From: Taxillus chinensis
Lineage: Eukaryota > Streptophyta > Magnoliopsida > Santalales > Loranthaceae
NCBI GenBank assembly: GCA_023512835.1
Contig: CM042088.1
Span: 12,330,078 to 12,394,077 of the forward strand
Length of the DNA: 64,000 nucleotides
Direction: 5' to 3'
Below the pieces are notes generated by a model, which had not been told where the DNA came from, ran no database searches, and was given only the letters and a program-made list of their open reading frames with translations. A program made the translations under genes and the position numbers. The number at the start of each line of letters is the position of its first letter. Position 1 is the stretch's first letter. This document shows, in pieces, positions 21,386 to 32,850 of this stretch.

Positions 21386-22659
21386 TGTTGGATCAAGCCC
21401 AGAATTTGGATAATGCTAATAAAGCCTTATGTAATTTGATATGAGATCTTTTGTGTTTCTTTGATCGTTGCAGAAGATATGTTATTAATCCGGAGATACA
21501 CTTGTGAGAGCAAAGCTAAGGACAGGATACGTAATCCTGATCCGGACAAGAGTGAGTGTCGTCAAACACTTGGTAAATAACCAAGTCACCAATACATACG
21601 GAATAAGGAACATTCGTGCGGACTAAGTCAAATTGACACTAAGTAAGAGTCTTGGTCTACACGAAGTAAAAGAAGACACGGAGTAAGGCATCCGAGTCTT
21701 CCATACTGCGGAGTAAGGAAGTACTAATGCGGAATAAGGACCCGAGTCTTTATTAGACACGGAGTAAGGAAATTAGATGCGGAGTAAGGAATCCGGGCCA
21801 CTCACTTATACAGAGTAAGGAACTTACATACGGAGTAAGGAACTTACATACGGAGTAAGGAAATTAGATGCGGAGTAAGGAATCTGGGCCACTCACTTAT
21901 ACGGAGTAAGGAACTTACATACGGAGTAAGGAAGCGCTGACACGGACTAAGGATTCCAGTACCAAATAGATACGGAGTAAGCAATCACTGACACGGAGTA
22001 AGGTTCCGAGCCTCATTAGCTGCGGAGTAAGGAAAATTACACCGGACCAAGAAGATACTACTTCAACTCACCGCATTCAATGTTATCAGCTCGTGGCGTC
22101 CCGATGTAAGACAAACTTATTGAGATCCTGAAGAATCTTACACGTGGATCATCCGGATATGTGGACACAACCTCAAATGTACTTGGGAACTCACAAATGC
22201 ACTTATACTCTTCAAACCCAAGATCTTGAGCTCCACAAACCGCAGCAGTCAAGGCAGAGAGATTACCGAGGAATAGTTAGTGCTGAACGCATTCCGGAAC
22301 TACAAGTTCCAAGGTTGTCTCTTAGGAATGTTTATATAAATATTCATAATTGTATATTTGTAATATGAGCGCATGTGCATTTGAAAAAAAAGATTAACCC
22401 TGTGTATGCACAAGCGGCTTTAATTTTTGGGAGATAGAATTTGGCTAGTGTGTGAGTTCATTTGTAAACAGAGTGTAAGAGAGTCTTGCTTCTATTTTGT
22501 TGTATTTATCTTATGATAATAAAACAAAATACTTCCACTATCTGGTTATCTTCCGCAGTGATTCTATCACTTAACTAGATAAGTGTTTGTGTCTTAAGAG
22601 AAAGAAAAGAGTTTTGATAAGAGCCTATTCACCCCCCTCTAGGCTCCAAGGGACCATCA
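21386..22659 (+). repeat. C1 3' LTR (1274 bp)
   Basis: Starts TGTTGGATCAAGCCC and ends CTCCAAGGGACCATCA; other SIRE LTRs here end GGGACCAACA. It contains the GGAGTAAGG array. A poly-C stretch lies near the 3' end. Confidence 0.9.
21676..22035 (+). repeat. GGAGTAAGG array in the SIRE LTR
   Basis: Eleven exact GGAGTAAGG copies and several one-base variants (GGAATAAGG, GGACTAAGG) are spread over 360 bp. A segment of about 85 bp with ACTTACATACGGAGTAAGG is duplicated in tandem near 21770-21940. The other SIRE LTRs have the same array, on the minus strand as CCTTACTCC (32090-32500, 37620-38210) and on the plus strand at 41950-42310. It lies in U3, so a regulatory role is plausible but unproven. 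Confidence 0.7.
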
Positions 22660-24616
22660 AAAAGTAATTAAAAAAAAAACTTGACTCGAAGCCTCGAAGC
22701 CTCGAAGACTCGAAGCCTCGAAGCCTGTGAGTCTCCGACCCAATAAGCCTTCGGGTCTTCAAGGAGTGACGTTCGACCCTGCCGACACTCCGACCTACCG
22801 ACACTTCGACCCTTGACCTTCGAGGAGTGACCTTCGATCTTGTCAACACTCTGACCCGCCGACACTTCGACCCTTGACCTTCGAAAGTTGACTTTCGACC
22901 CTTGGACCTTCAACCCTTTGCCCTTTCGGCCTCCGACTCGTTGACCGTTGACCTTCGACCATGCTGACACTTTGACCTACCGACACTCCGACCCACCGAC
23001 CATCGATCCTGCCGACACTTCGACCTGCCGACACTCTGACCGTTGGACCTTTGACCTTCGCTATTTGGCCTCTCTCGTCGGCTCTCTCACTGATTGCTCA
23101 CGGGACATGTTTTATTAACTGGCCATTTTGTCAAAGATGCTTTTCAATGCTTGTCAGTCACATGTGTTAATAGCAAACCAAAAAAGGCAATCATAGGTCG
23201 ACAGTCCACCCGACAAAGCATAGAATCTGGAAATTAATAATACTGGGATTAATAATACACCTGACAAAGCATTAAATGAAGCAATTAATGAGATGGAACC
23301 AACCGCTTTAAATCCAGCCTACTGTCCACGCGATTAAAAGGGGAGAAGACCCAGATTATGCCCAGAAGGGACAGGACGTTTTGAAAAAAAAAAATGAAAA
23401 GCTCTTCTGCCATTTTCACATCAGCTCCCTAAACCTAAAAAAAGAGAACACCCGAATAGCTTTCTGACATTCTGAAAACCAAAATCGCCCATCCTTTCGA
23501 AGTCCTCTTTCCCTATTATTTCGTTTCAGCTCTCTTTTTCCCAGCAAAAGAAAAACACAAAAACACAACTCTAGTCTGCCCCTTTTTTTGTTACGTTTCC
23601 ATCACAAAAATAAAAAACAAAAACCCAATTCTTTTTCATTCCCCTATTTCTCACACCCACTTTGCTTGCTGCCAGCTCCAAAAAAAATCTTAACCCCAAA
23701 ACAAAATTATCACTCCAGCCTCCAAATACCAGGAAATCTTTTTCACAAGTCTTGCTTCTAGATTTGTTGGTTCTATTTGTGAAAAGGCAGCTATCGGCGC
23801 GGACGGAAGCCCCGTGCTGAAGCCTTATCCAAGCCAAAGTCGGTGTATTTGTTTCTTTATTACTTTTTAGCTTATTTCTATTTCTATAATTCTTAGTATT
23901 TTCCTGTATTGTTTTTCCTTTTTCTATTGTTGGTATGTGTTGTATTTTTCTTGTATTTACCTTTTTATGTTGTTTGTATCTGTTATATTTTTTTTGTATC
24001 TCCTTTTGTATATGTTATCTGTTGTAATATGTAAAGAATAGTAAAAAAAAAGAGCAAAGAGAGACAAAAAAAGGAGAGATATGAAAAAAAGAAAAAGAAA
24101 AAGAAAAAAAAAGAGTGGTTTTAATTTTTGTCATTTTTTTTGTGAATGCTACATGCACACATTTCACATTTATTTTGGTATGTGTACCATAGTCAAAAAC
24201 CCAAATATGCATGTGTAGATTTAGTTTCAATTCTGTCAAAAAATATGTTTTCCAAAAACAAAACAAAACAAAAAAAAAACAAAAACAAAAAAAAGCCAAA
24301 AAGATTTCATTTTTCAGTTCAAGCAAAAAACCAAAACTTTTAGGATTCCCTTTAGAAATTTAGGATAAATCAATTTTAACCATAACTTCAACAAATAACT
24401 TGCTAACTAAAAAGCATAGACTTTCTAGGAAACTCAACCCAATCACAACAATAGAAACAAATAGAAAACCTCCTCTTCCAAAATAAATACCGAAAGGGCA
24501 CTGTAGGGGTGCTAATCCTTCCCTACACGTAACCAACTCCCGAATCCTTCTTTGATAACGCAGACCACACTTTAAACTACTCAAAGTAGAGGATACCCAA
24601 TTGAACCCCAAAAACA
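22660..24616 (+). repeat. Tat/Ogre-like LTR, start uncertain
   Basis: Noncoding and A/T-rich. The segment GTAGGGAAGGATTAGCACCCC-like (minus strand, about 24501-24525) and the primer site after 24616 are typical of Tat/Ogre LTR junctions. The left end is not defined; TGACTCGAAGCC at 22682 is a candidate. 22682-23060 holds degenerate repeats of GACTCGAAGCCTC and of GACCTTCGACC/CCGACACTTCGACC. A-rich runs occur at about 24040-24120 and 24255-24300. Confidence 0.45.
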
Positions 24617-24621
24617 CTTGG

Positions 24622-24640
24622 TGGCGACTCTAAATTTGTC
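24622..24640 (+). other. Primer binding site, Tat/Ogre type
   Basis: TGGCGACTCTAAATTTGTC follows an LTR end in AAAACA after the spacer CTTGG. TGGCGACTC is the usual start of primer sites in Tat/Ogre elements. The downstream internal region is missing; sequence passes into a minus-strand gag-protease gene within about 40 bp. Confidence 0.5.
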
Positions 24641-24659
24641 ACCATTGGTTTAAGTTTGA

Positions 24660-26080
24660 GCCCACCCCAAATAGGTCGGGACGAAAACCAGTGATTACAC
24701 CACTCACCCACAAAGACACCCCGCGTGCCCTCTGGTGTGAGAAACGTCATACGCCGTCGAAAACAATCAATCTTGGCCTCTACGGAAATCAACCAATCCA
24801 TACCCAGGATAACATCAAAATCATCTAACTCCATAATATACAAATCACATAACAGGTTAACACCCCCAAGTGTTACCCGACAAGCACGACAGATACTCTT
24901 AAGTATCACAATTCCACCCAAAGGTTAAGCAACCATCAGAGACTGACTAACTGTCTCCTGGTCTAACTCCAATCCAACCACTATAGCATACAAAATAAAA
25001 GAATAGCACCAGTATCAATCAAAACTGAACAAATAGTATGAGAAATGATGATGGTACCTCTCACCACTGAAGGTCCTGGTCCTGCCTCATCCACTGGTGT
25101 AACCTTTACCTCTCTGCTAGTAAGGGAAAAAGTCCTCCCTTGTGGCACACTGCCACTAGCCTGGCCCATTGGGGCCTTGCCCCACTGATCAACATGACCC
25201 TGTGCCTCCTGCTGACGCTGCTGCACCGCAGGTCGTGTCTGCGTGCTTTCTATTGGCTGCACTGACCTCTGAGACGGAGCCCCACTCCTCTATCCCTGCT
25301 CTCTCGGACGAGGACCTACATTGCTGGTCGAGCTAAGGGTAACACATTCCCTAGCTCCATGTCCCACCTTCCCGCATCGGAAGCATGTCATTTTTTTTCT
25401 CAAGCAGTCTCTCGACAAGTGTCTGGTCAAACCACAACTCCAACAAGTACCTGACCTCCGGCTGGCTGAACTCTCACGGGGTCCCACTGCCTGGCTTGAA
25501 ACCCTCTGCACCTGCCTCCTCTCAAGCTGAGCGGCACTGCTCTCCCTACTCTGCCTCTTCTTGCTCGGACCTACCGAACCTCCCGGTCTCTGGGTTCTCA
25601 CCTGATCCTGACCTCGCTCAATAATGAGTGCCTTATCACTGCCTTCATGTAGTTGGTCAACTGCATCGGTTCTAGCTTGTTTTTCAAAGATGGCCCCAAG
25701 CCCTGAATAAAATCCTACATCTTACGGGTTTCCTTCTCCCAAGCCTCAAGCGCAGAACGCCCTAAATCTGTGAAGTCTTGCACATACTCACCCACCGTCT
25801 GGCTACCCTACTGAAGCTCATGATACTCTCTCCGTCGGGCATACTATACCGACCTAGGAAAATACTCCCCAAAGAAGCGCTCCACAAACTCTCTCCAGCC
25901 CATCTGACTGCCATGGACAGCTCTAGTGGACTCCCACCACCTACGTGCGATACCCAACAGATAGTGCGTCGCCACTCGCACCCGCTCCTCATCTGGCAGC
26001 CCAATCAACTTAAAGATGTCCTCTGTCCACCTAATCCAGTCCTCGGCTGCCTCTAGCTGTGAACCATCCTCAAAAGTCCT
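24660..26080 (-). pseudogene. gag-pro: T1 gag C-terminal part and protease
   Basis: Gag continues as TFEDGSQLEAAEDWIRWTED, IFKLIGLPDEERVRVATHYL and ARRWWESTRAV, followed by REFVERFFGEYFP, the plant chromovirus gag core. Two CCHC knuckles follow near 25390-25460 (CWSCGLTRHLSRDC and CFRCGKVGHGAREC). The protease has SVLIDTGA near 25000-25020 and LDDFDVILGMDWL (about 24790-24830). Several stops and shifts, including around 25750 and 24935. It ends in sequence without recognisable chromovirus similarity near 24660. Confidence 0.8.
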
Positions 26081-28302
26081 GTCACGCCCCCAAATTCCAG
26101 GGCACCCAGAACTAGGAACATGACTTCCCCTTGCCCGCACCCGAAAGGTCAAGGGGTTTGTCACTAGCACCAATTGAGAGTTCACCGCGGGTGCTTTCTC
26201 AATCATGCAACCATGTACAGTCATACATCAAGGGTAATCTTGTACTTTCCCATATATCATCATGCATATAATAAGTCGAACAGTCATACAGACATCACAT
26301 CATAAATAATATGCAAATACAACTGTCCACGGACCCATGTCCGGGATACAAGACACAACAATACAGAATACAACATTGTATCATACATCAGAGTAGTGGG
26401 CACGTCCTCCTGGAAGAAAGTCCTCCACTAGTCTCGGGTCACACCTGAAAAAGGTAAACAACAAGTAGGGGTGAGCTATAAGCTCAGTAGGTGACCCCAA
26501 AACTCCACATCATGCAAACGTACAAGTCTATACTATATGTTCAGTGTACTCGTGCAATGTGTAGTGTGCACAATCATCAAGACACAACTTGAAAACAAAC
26601 ATGAGGACCCAGCCTGCCCACATAGGACAGCTTGTCCACGATCCTCCATGGGATCCCAGCTCCAGGCACTAGCTCCACGAGCTCAATGGCTCAACACAAT
26701 CCTCAACGGGATTTCAGCTCAGGGCACTCAGCCCTACCACAGCGCTATATGCCCAGACACAGTGCCACACAGGCCTGCCATCGGCGCATATGCGTACCAC
26801 GGCCACAGCGCAATATACCCAGCCACAGTGCCACACAGGCCTACCATCGGCGCATATGCCTGCCCCGTCAACCACATAGCATCATCTGTGCTTCACGGTG
26901 AGAACCCAACAAGTCAAAAAGCCCAAGCCCCAATTCCTCAAACTAACATACCAACACCAATATGGCATTAAGGTTCACCATACTCCCTTTATAACTGAAG
27001 CCAGTTTTCACAAATCGATCATCATTCCTTGACCAAGGAAGAAGATACCCATAGGAGTTGTTTTCTTGAAATAAAAAGTCTCGGCATTGGGTCTCCATAT
27101 CATAACTATGATAATCTGATTTTTGGGGATTTTTCTGATATGTCTAACCCTACTTTCCAAAAATTCACCTCTAGGAAAAATTGGATTTTTCTAAAATTTT
27201 GCACTAAATCCCAATTTTCACATTTTGAAGGAGTGAGAATTTATTTTTCTAGTATTTTTCTTTGAATCCAAATGGGGGGTATTTCATTATTTACATTGTA
27301 ACTTAAGTAAAATCCTTAAATGTGCAGAGGCATAATGGTTACAATGTAAATGGGTCCAGGCACCCTGGTAACATACACTGGCAACTGCACTGTCTAACTA
27401 CTCGAGACACCTTGCTCGACGCTCTGCTCGAGGCTACTCGACACTCTAGGCTTGAGCATCATGCTCAAGGCTCCCTGCTCGAGGCTCCTACTCGAGGCTC
27501 TTACTCGAGGCTCTGCTTGAGGCTAGCCTCGAGCAGTTCCCTAGTCCCAAACTGCCGACTGTGTTCTTCTCGATTTCATCCCAAAACCCAATTATACTCA
27601 TTAAATCTCCATTTTTAAGCAATAATTCATCCCTATTAAGGGTTTCTAACATCATCTAGCCATATTAGGCTACCAAACAACCTAAATCATCTAGGTTTCA
27701 TGCTCAATTTCTATTTTCCCCAATTCCTAGGGTTCATCATGAATTTGCATGATTTCATCTAATTCTTACATGTTAATCCAAGAAAACAAAGAAGAAAAAG
27801 GTGAAGAATCAATGGAACACCTACCTGGAATGATTCTTGATGCTTGAACGAGCTCAAAACGCCCCAAATCGAAGGCTCCAAGCTTCCTTCTCTCTTTCTC
27901 TCTCTCTCTCTCTAAGCTCTCCAACACACGATCGCTGAAACGTAACGTGAAGGCTATCTTTCCCCCTATTTATATTTCTGTATTTTTCTTTCATTTATAA
28001 ATCCCAAAAATATTAATTGACCTCCCGAGGTCACGATCTCCAAATTGAGCCCAAGTATAGTCAAAACGCTCAAAATGACGAGTACATCACTATCCAGATA
28101 TTTTCCAACCCAATTGACCGCTCAAACGCAAGGTCAACCAATAAACCTCGAAAAGTCAACAATCGAGCCACTCGGGGCCCCGACCCGGAATTGGACCCAA
28201 TTACAGTCAAAATACTCTCATTAACGAACACAATATTGTCCAGATATTTTTAGCAACAGAGAAAGACTATCTCTTAGCCCTACCCAAATACGGGTTTTTA
28301 CA
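26081..28302 (-). mobile_element. Solo Tekay-like LTR in T1 gag
   Basis: TGTCACGCCCCC on the left and TTTTTACA on the right, 2222 bp. Flanked by AGTCC at 26076-26080 and 28303-28307, a perfect 5-bp duplication, so it is a solo LTR left by LTR-LTR recombination. It contains a minus-strand TATA-like ATATAAATAG (27966-27975), a CT run near 27895-27914, the donor-like CCAGGTAGGTG (about 27817-27827), and a cluster of GCTCGAGGCT-type repeats at 27410-27535. Confidence 0.9.
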
Positions 28303-28665
28303 AGTCCTGGGTGCATGTTTCAAAAACTGTGCAGCCCAGTCCACTCCTCGTCATGCTGGCTCTATCATGACCTCCTACTGGTGCATCTCCTGCACCACCC
28401 TCACCTTCTGCTGCTGAGGCTGCGGTGGCTACTGAGGCTGCTGCTGCCTCTTCAGCTCAACCACCTCCCTAGTCATCTCCCTCATCGAGCCCTGCATACC
28501 CTACATGGCCTCCTGTAACTGAAGCAACACCAGAGCCAAGTCAGGTCCCACAACGGGAGACGGCGAACTTTGCGGCGGACTCTACTGCCACTGGTGCCCC
28601 AACTCTATCATGGGCTCCTCTGCCGGGCCCTAGCCTTGGACAACTCTCCTCGGTGGTGCCATCAT
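28303..28665 (-). pseudogene. gag: T1 gag N-terminal part
   Basis: Begins at ATG 28662 or 28665 (MAPPRRVVQG) and runs to WAAQFLKHAPRT, where the solo LTR interrupts it; the next residues (FEDGSQ) are at 26075 and below. In about 120 codons there are five TAG and one TGA stop; the TAGs lie mostly in Gln-rich stretches, so CAG-to-TAG change is the simplest explanation. The middle is Gln/Glu-rich (LQLQEAM, ELKRQQQPQ), a likely coiled coil. Confidence 0.75.
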
Positions 28666-29076
28666 ACTGGCCACAACAAACGATCAAGACTAGCACTGCT
28701 AGCATAAACAACCATCAAAGGCACAAATCAACTTGTAGGTTCTCACCACACGACCCGTAGGTCCACAACCATGCTTATAGCATCGTGTCACCCCTCAGGG
28801 CACACAAAACTCAAGTTCTGGCTCTCACGGCCACGTACCATTCAGGCACCAAATGCAATTGCATCACACACAAAGACAATTTAGTGCCCTATATGCACAC
28901 AATCATACCACTAGAGATGCATCCATTCCTACATATGCTCCTAGGACGATCTAACTGACACCAACATAAACTCGAATACATGTAAGCACTACGTTGATTA
29001 GGCACCCTCCCTATAGTTTTTCAAGTCACATGGAATCAATTAACCACCCCTCACTAACCTAGGTCTGCTAGACCAT
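28666..29076 (-). other. T1 5' untranslated leader
   Basis: Between the primer site and gag. No open frame or known motif recognised. Confidence 0.6.
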
Positions 29077-29088
29077 GCTCTGATACCA
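29077..29088 (-). other. Primer binding site, tRNA-iMet
   Basis: TGGTATCAGAGC on the minus strand, 3 bp after the LTR end. It is the standard initiator-tRNA-Met primer site of plant chromoviruses and copia elements. Confidence 0.85.
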
Positions 29089-29091
29089 ACT

Positions 29092-31152
29092 TGTCACGCC
29101 CCCGAATTCCAGGGTACCCGGAACCAGGAACATGACCTCCCCCTGCCCACACCCGAAAGGTCAAGGGGTAGGTGACTAGCACCAATAGAGACTACACCGC
29201 GGGTGCTGTCTCAAATATACAACCCTGTACAGTCATACATCAAGGGTAATCCTATACTTTCCCTTACATCAACATGCATATAGTATGTCAAACAGCCATA
29301 CAAACATCATATGATAAATAGTGTATAATATAACTATCCATGGACCCCTGTCTGGGATATCACACAACACAATACATAATACAATACTGTATCATACATT
29401 AGAGTAGTGGGCATGTCCTCTTGGAAGAAAGTCCTCCACTAGTCTCGGGTCACACCTGAAAAAGGTAAACAACAAGTGGGAGTGAGCGACAAGCTCAGTA
29501 GGTGACCCCAAAACTCCACATCATGCAAACATATAAGTCTATACTATATGCTAAGTATACTCGTGCACCATGTAGTGTGTACAATCATCAGGACACAGCC
29601 TGCAAACAAAACATCAGGACCCCAGCATGCCCACACAAGATAGCTTGTCCATGATCCTCCACGGGATCCCAGCTCAGGGCACTCAGCCCTAGCTCCACGA
29701 GCACAACGGCTCAACACAATCCTCAACGGGATCTCAGCTCAAGGCACTCAGCCCTAGCTCCAAGAGCTCAATGGCTCACGAGCTCAACAGCTCAACACAG
29801 GCCTTAGCCTCACGGTGAGAACCCAACAAGTCATATAGCCCAAGCCCCAATTCCACAAACCAACATACCAACACCAATATGACATTAAGGTTCACCATAC
29901 TCCCTTTATAACTGAAGCCAGTTTTCACAAATCGGTCCTCATTCCTTGACCAAGGAAGGAGATACCTATAGAGTTGTTTTCTTAAAATAAAAAGTCCTGG
30001 CATTGGGTCTCCATATCATAACTAAGATAATATGATTTTTGGGGATTTTTCTAAGATGTCTAACCCCACTTTCTAAAAATTTACCTCTACGAAAAACTGG
30101 ATTTTTCTGAGATTTTACGCTAAATCTCAATTTTCACATTTTGAAGGAGTGGGAATTTAATTTTCTAGTATTTTTCTTTGAATCGAAAGGGGGGTATTTT
30201 GCTATTTACATTGTAATTCAAGTATAAGGTTATAACGTAAATAGTGTAGTTCAGGTGCAGGTGTAGTTACACCGCTGGGAACACTGCTACGGATTGAAGT
30301 CGCGGAAACACCGTTGTAGAGTGATGCTGGAAACACTGTTGCGGAGCGATGCTACGGTGAATGCAGTGGACTGCGAAGCTGCTGACTACGAAGCTGCTGA
30401 CTACACAGCTGATGACTACGAACTTCAACCCTAAAGCTCACCTAAGGTATTGTTCATCGTTGTTTTTGTCTGTTCTTTTTCTAAAATCAACCCAACGACC
30501 CCCAGGCACTCACAAATACATGTTTTGCTCAACAGACTACAAAATTACGTACCCAAACTGATATAAATTAGGTCTTACCCACAGATATTATGCTAAACCA
30601 TTAGATCTAACCCAAAGTTAGGTTTCTCTCAAAACCTAGGGTTCATACTCAAGGTTATATACCATGATAAATTCGTGTATATTCAAAAAACAGGATCAAG
30701 ATAAGATCTTCAAGGACACCTACCTAGAAAGATTATTTGCGATCCACGAACTCCAATCGCCCTAAATCACCAAAGGAAGTTCTTTACCTTCTCTCTCTCT
30801 TTCTCTTGCTCAAACACGCACGCACCAAGCAATTAAAGGGATAAGGCGGTTTCTTAATTATTTATATCTCGTTGCCAATAATTGGCCTCCCAAAGCAATA
30901 ATTCTTAATTATTTATATACTACTACCAATAATTGACCTCCCAAAGAATAATTGACCTCCCAAGGTCACGAACTCCAAATTGAGCCCAATTACTATCAAA
31001 ACGCTCGAAATGATGAGCCACTCGGGGCCCCAACCCGGAATCAGGCCCAAGTACTGTCAAAATGCTCACATCGACGACTATACTACCATCCAGATAGTTG
31101 CATTCCCATAGAATGGCTATCTCTCAACATTACCCAAATACAAGTCTTTACT
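29092..31152 (-). repeat. T1 5' LTR (about 2.06 kb)
   Basis: TGTCACGCCCCCGAATTCC on the left matches the other Tekay-like LTRs. The right end reads AGTCTTTACT where TTTACA is expected, so the terminal A is mutated. It carries the donor-like motif near 30717-30726 and a CT-rich run near 30790-30806. Confidence 0.85.
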
Positions 31153-31847
31153 GAGTCTACTTCCCAAGACTGCTACAATTGTGGGAAACCGGGTGATTGG
31201 GCCTAGGATTGTAAATCTAAATCAAAGACGGCCGCTAAAAGTGACAATGTTAAACCCCGATGCTCCACCATAGAAAACAATAAGAACAAGACGAATGCGT
31301 TCGTCTCGAAGTACATCAGTGGCTTGGAAGAAGAGGAGGAATCCTTTGATGATGAGCCAACTGAGAAGCCGAGTCTGCCTCATGGCAAACATTGAGGTAC
31401 TTTCTATCTCTGAGCTTATGAGTAGATTAGAATCTCTTACTGTTGAACGTGATCATGAAAAGAATGAGAGATTAATAATTACTCAAATGTACAAAGACAT
31501 GAGTGGTCAGGCTAAGCATCTTGAATACACTGTTTCTAAGCTTGAAAAAGACATAACTGACTTTAGGAGTAAAGGGGCTTGGTATCACGATCTCGAAGCT
31601 AACCTATGAAAATTTATTTGCTAAATACCAACCTAAATAGCCTAACTATTAATCTTAAAAGACTCGAGAACGAACTTGAAAGGGAAAAGGAAATAATTCA
31701 TAAGTGACTAAAATCGGGGGGAAATAGCTTCTACATTTAGGAATGCTCCGAACGATATTCGAGTTAAACCTAGCCTTGGCTCCAAACAATCAACTTCCAC
31801 ACAAGCTACCGAGTGTCCCTCGGACTACATTCGAGTAACATGCGGCA
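31153..31847 (+). pseudogene. gag: Copia (SIRE) gag C-terminal fragment
   Basis: Contains a zinc knuckle in which the His is Asp and the following Lys codon is a stop (CYNCGKPGDWA then stop then DC). It continues with KNKNKTNAFVSKYISGLEEE-type sequence, then in other frames SISELMSRLESLTVERDHEK and SKLEKDITDFRSKGAWYHDL, a coiled coil typical of SIRE gag. Stops at 31205 and 31395 and several frameshifts. Upstream gag is replaced by the T1 LTR; downstream it runs into an LTR of opposite orientation at 31848. Confidence 0.7.
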
Positions 31848-32701
31848 TTGATTGTTCCTCGGAAATCTCTCTGCCTTAATTGCTGCAGATGTGGAGCTCA
31901 AGATCTTGGGTCTGTAAAACATAAGTGTCTTCATGAGTTTCCAAGTGTAGTTAACGTTATGTCCATATATCCGTGTGATCCACATGTAAGATAATTTAGG
32001 TTTTCAATGAGTTTGTCTTACATCGAGACAAAACGAGCTGACGACTTTAAATGCGAAGCTGATAAGTTGAAGTAGCATCTTCTTAATCTGTCGTAAAGTT
32101 CCTTACTTTGTGTTAATGAGGTCCAGATGGCTTACTCCGTATCAGCGCATCCTTACTCTATATGAGTAAAAGGTTCGGATTGCTTGCTCCGCATCTCTTT
32201 TCCTTACTCTGTGTGAATAAAGGACTTGAGTCCTTATTCCACACAAGTTGTTCCTTACTCCGCATGTATGAAAGACTCGGATTCCTTACTCCGTGTCTTC
32301 TTGTCCTTAGTCCGCTTGAGTGGAAGACTTAGCTTTTTATTCTGTGATAACTTTCTCTTACTCCGTGCGAGATGTAGACTAGGATTCTTATTCCGCATCT
32401 ATTTAACTTAGTCCATTTTAAAGTATAAGATGCAGAATCCTTAGTCCATAGCTTTAAGCTTTTTGGTCCGCACGAGTGATCCTTATTCCATATGAAGACT
32501 TGGTTATTTGCCAAGTGTTTGACAACACTCACAATGATCTGGATCATGATTATGTATCTTGTCCTTAGCTATTCTCTCAATAGTAAAGGTCCGGATTAAG
32601 ATCTTACCTTCTATAACAACTTAAGAATAAACACGCAATGTATCAAATCAAATTACATAGGGTTTTATCCGCATCATCCAAATTTTGGGCTTAATCCAAC
32701 A
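31848..32701 (-). repeat. SIRE C2 3' LTR, partial
   Basis: Matches the right-hand 0.85 kb of the C3 LTR, including the CCTTACTCC array, and ends TTAATCCAACA followed by the tract complement ATCTCCCCC. About 0.37 kb at the distal end is missing, replaced by the plus-strand gag fragment. Confidence 0.85.
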
Positions 32702-32710
32702 ATCTCCCCC
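32702..32710 (-). other. C2 polypurine tract
   Basis: GGGGGAGAT on the minus strand, directly before the LTR start TGTTGG. Confidence 0.75.
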
Positions 32711-32850
32711 AATATGGATATGCCAAAACCCTTTGTAATCTGATCTGGTAAGTGAAGCAAAAAGATAACATAAAGAAATAAAGAATAACTTCCATATTCC
32801 ATTAAGTTAGCAACAAAAGTATAATTCAGCCTTGATACAAGAATTTTACA

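Larger units (their letters stand above)
12511..22659 (+). mobile_element. SIRE/Maximus-type Ty1/copia element C1, 3' part
   Basis: It begins abruptly at the Athila LTR edge within the integrase-RT linker and runs through RT/RNase H, a 1.6-kb spacer, an extra 3' ORF split by another element, a polypurine tract and a full 3' LTR. The pattern GGGGGAGAT followed by TGTTGG at the LTR start, and the extra ORF after pol, are the marks of the SIRE lineage. The 5' half should lie left of the window, beyond the Athila insertion. The 5 bp after the LTR are AAAAG. Confidence 0.85.
24660..31152 (-). mobile_element. Tekay-like chromovirus T1, 5' part
   Basis: Reading on the minus strand: LTR (29092-31152), iMet primer site, leader, gag (split by a solo LTR), and protease, then it ends at the Tat/Ogre-like junction near 24640-24660. 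RT, RNase H, integrase and the 3' LTR are absent. The right flank is a copia gag fragment. Since only one LTR is present, no target duplication can be tested. Confidence 0.8.

Noticed and set aside
21676..22035. Regular short repeats that could suggest a CRISPR-like array.
   Set aside because: Units are 9-11 bp, degenerate, unevenly spaced, lie in U3 of a plant LTR, and have no cas genes nearby.
29077..29088. Possible tRNA gene, because of tRNA-like bases near LTR ends.
   Set aside because: Only 12-18 bp complementary to tRNA 3' ends are present, as expected for primer binding sites; no cloverleaf.
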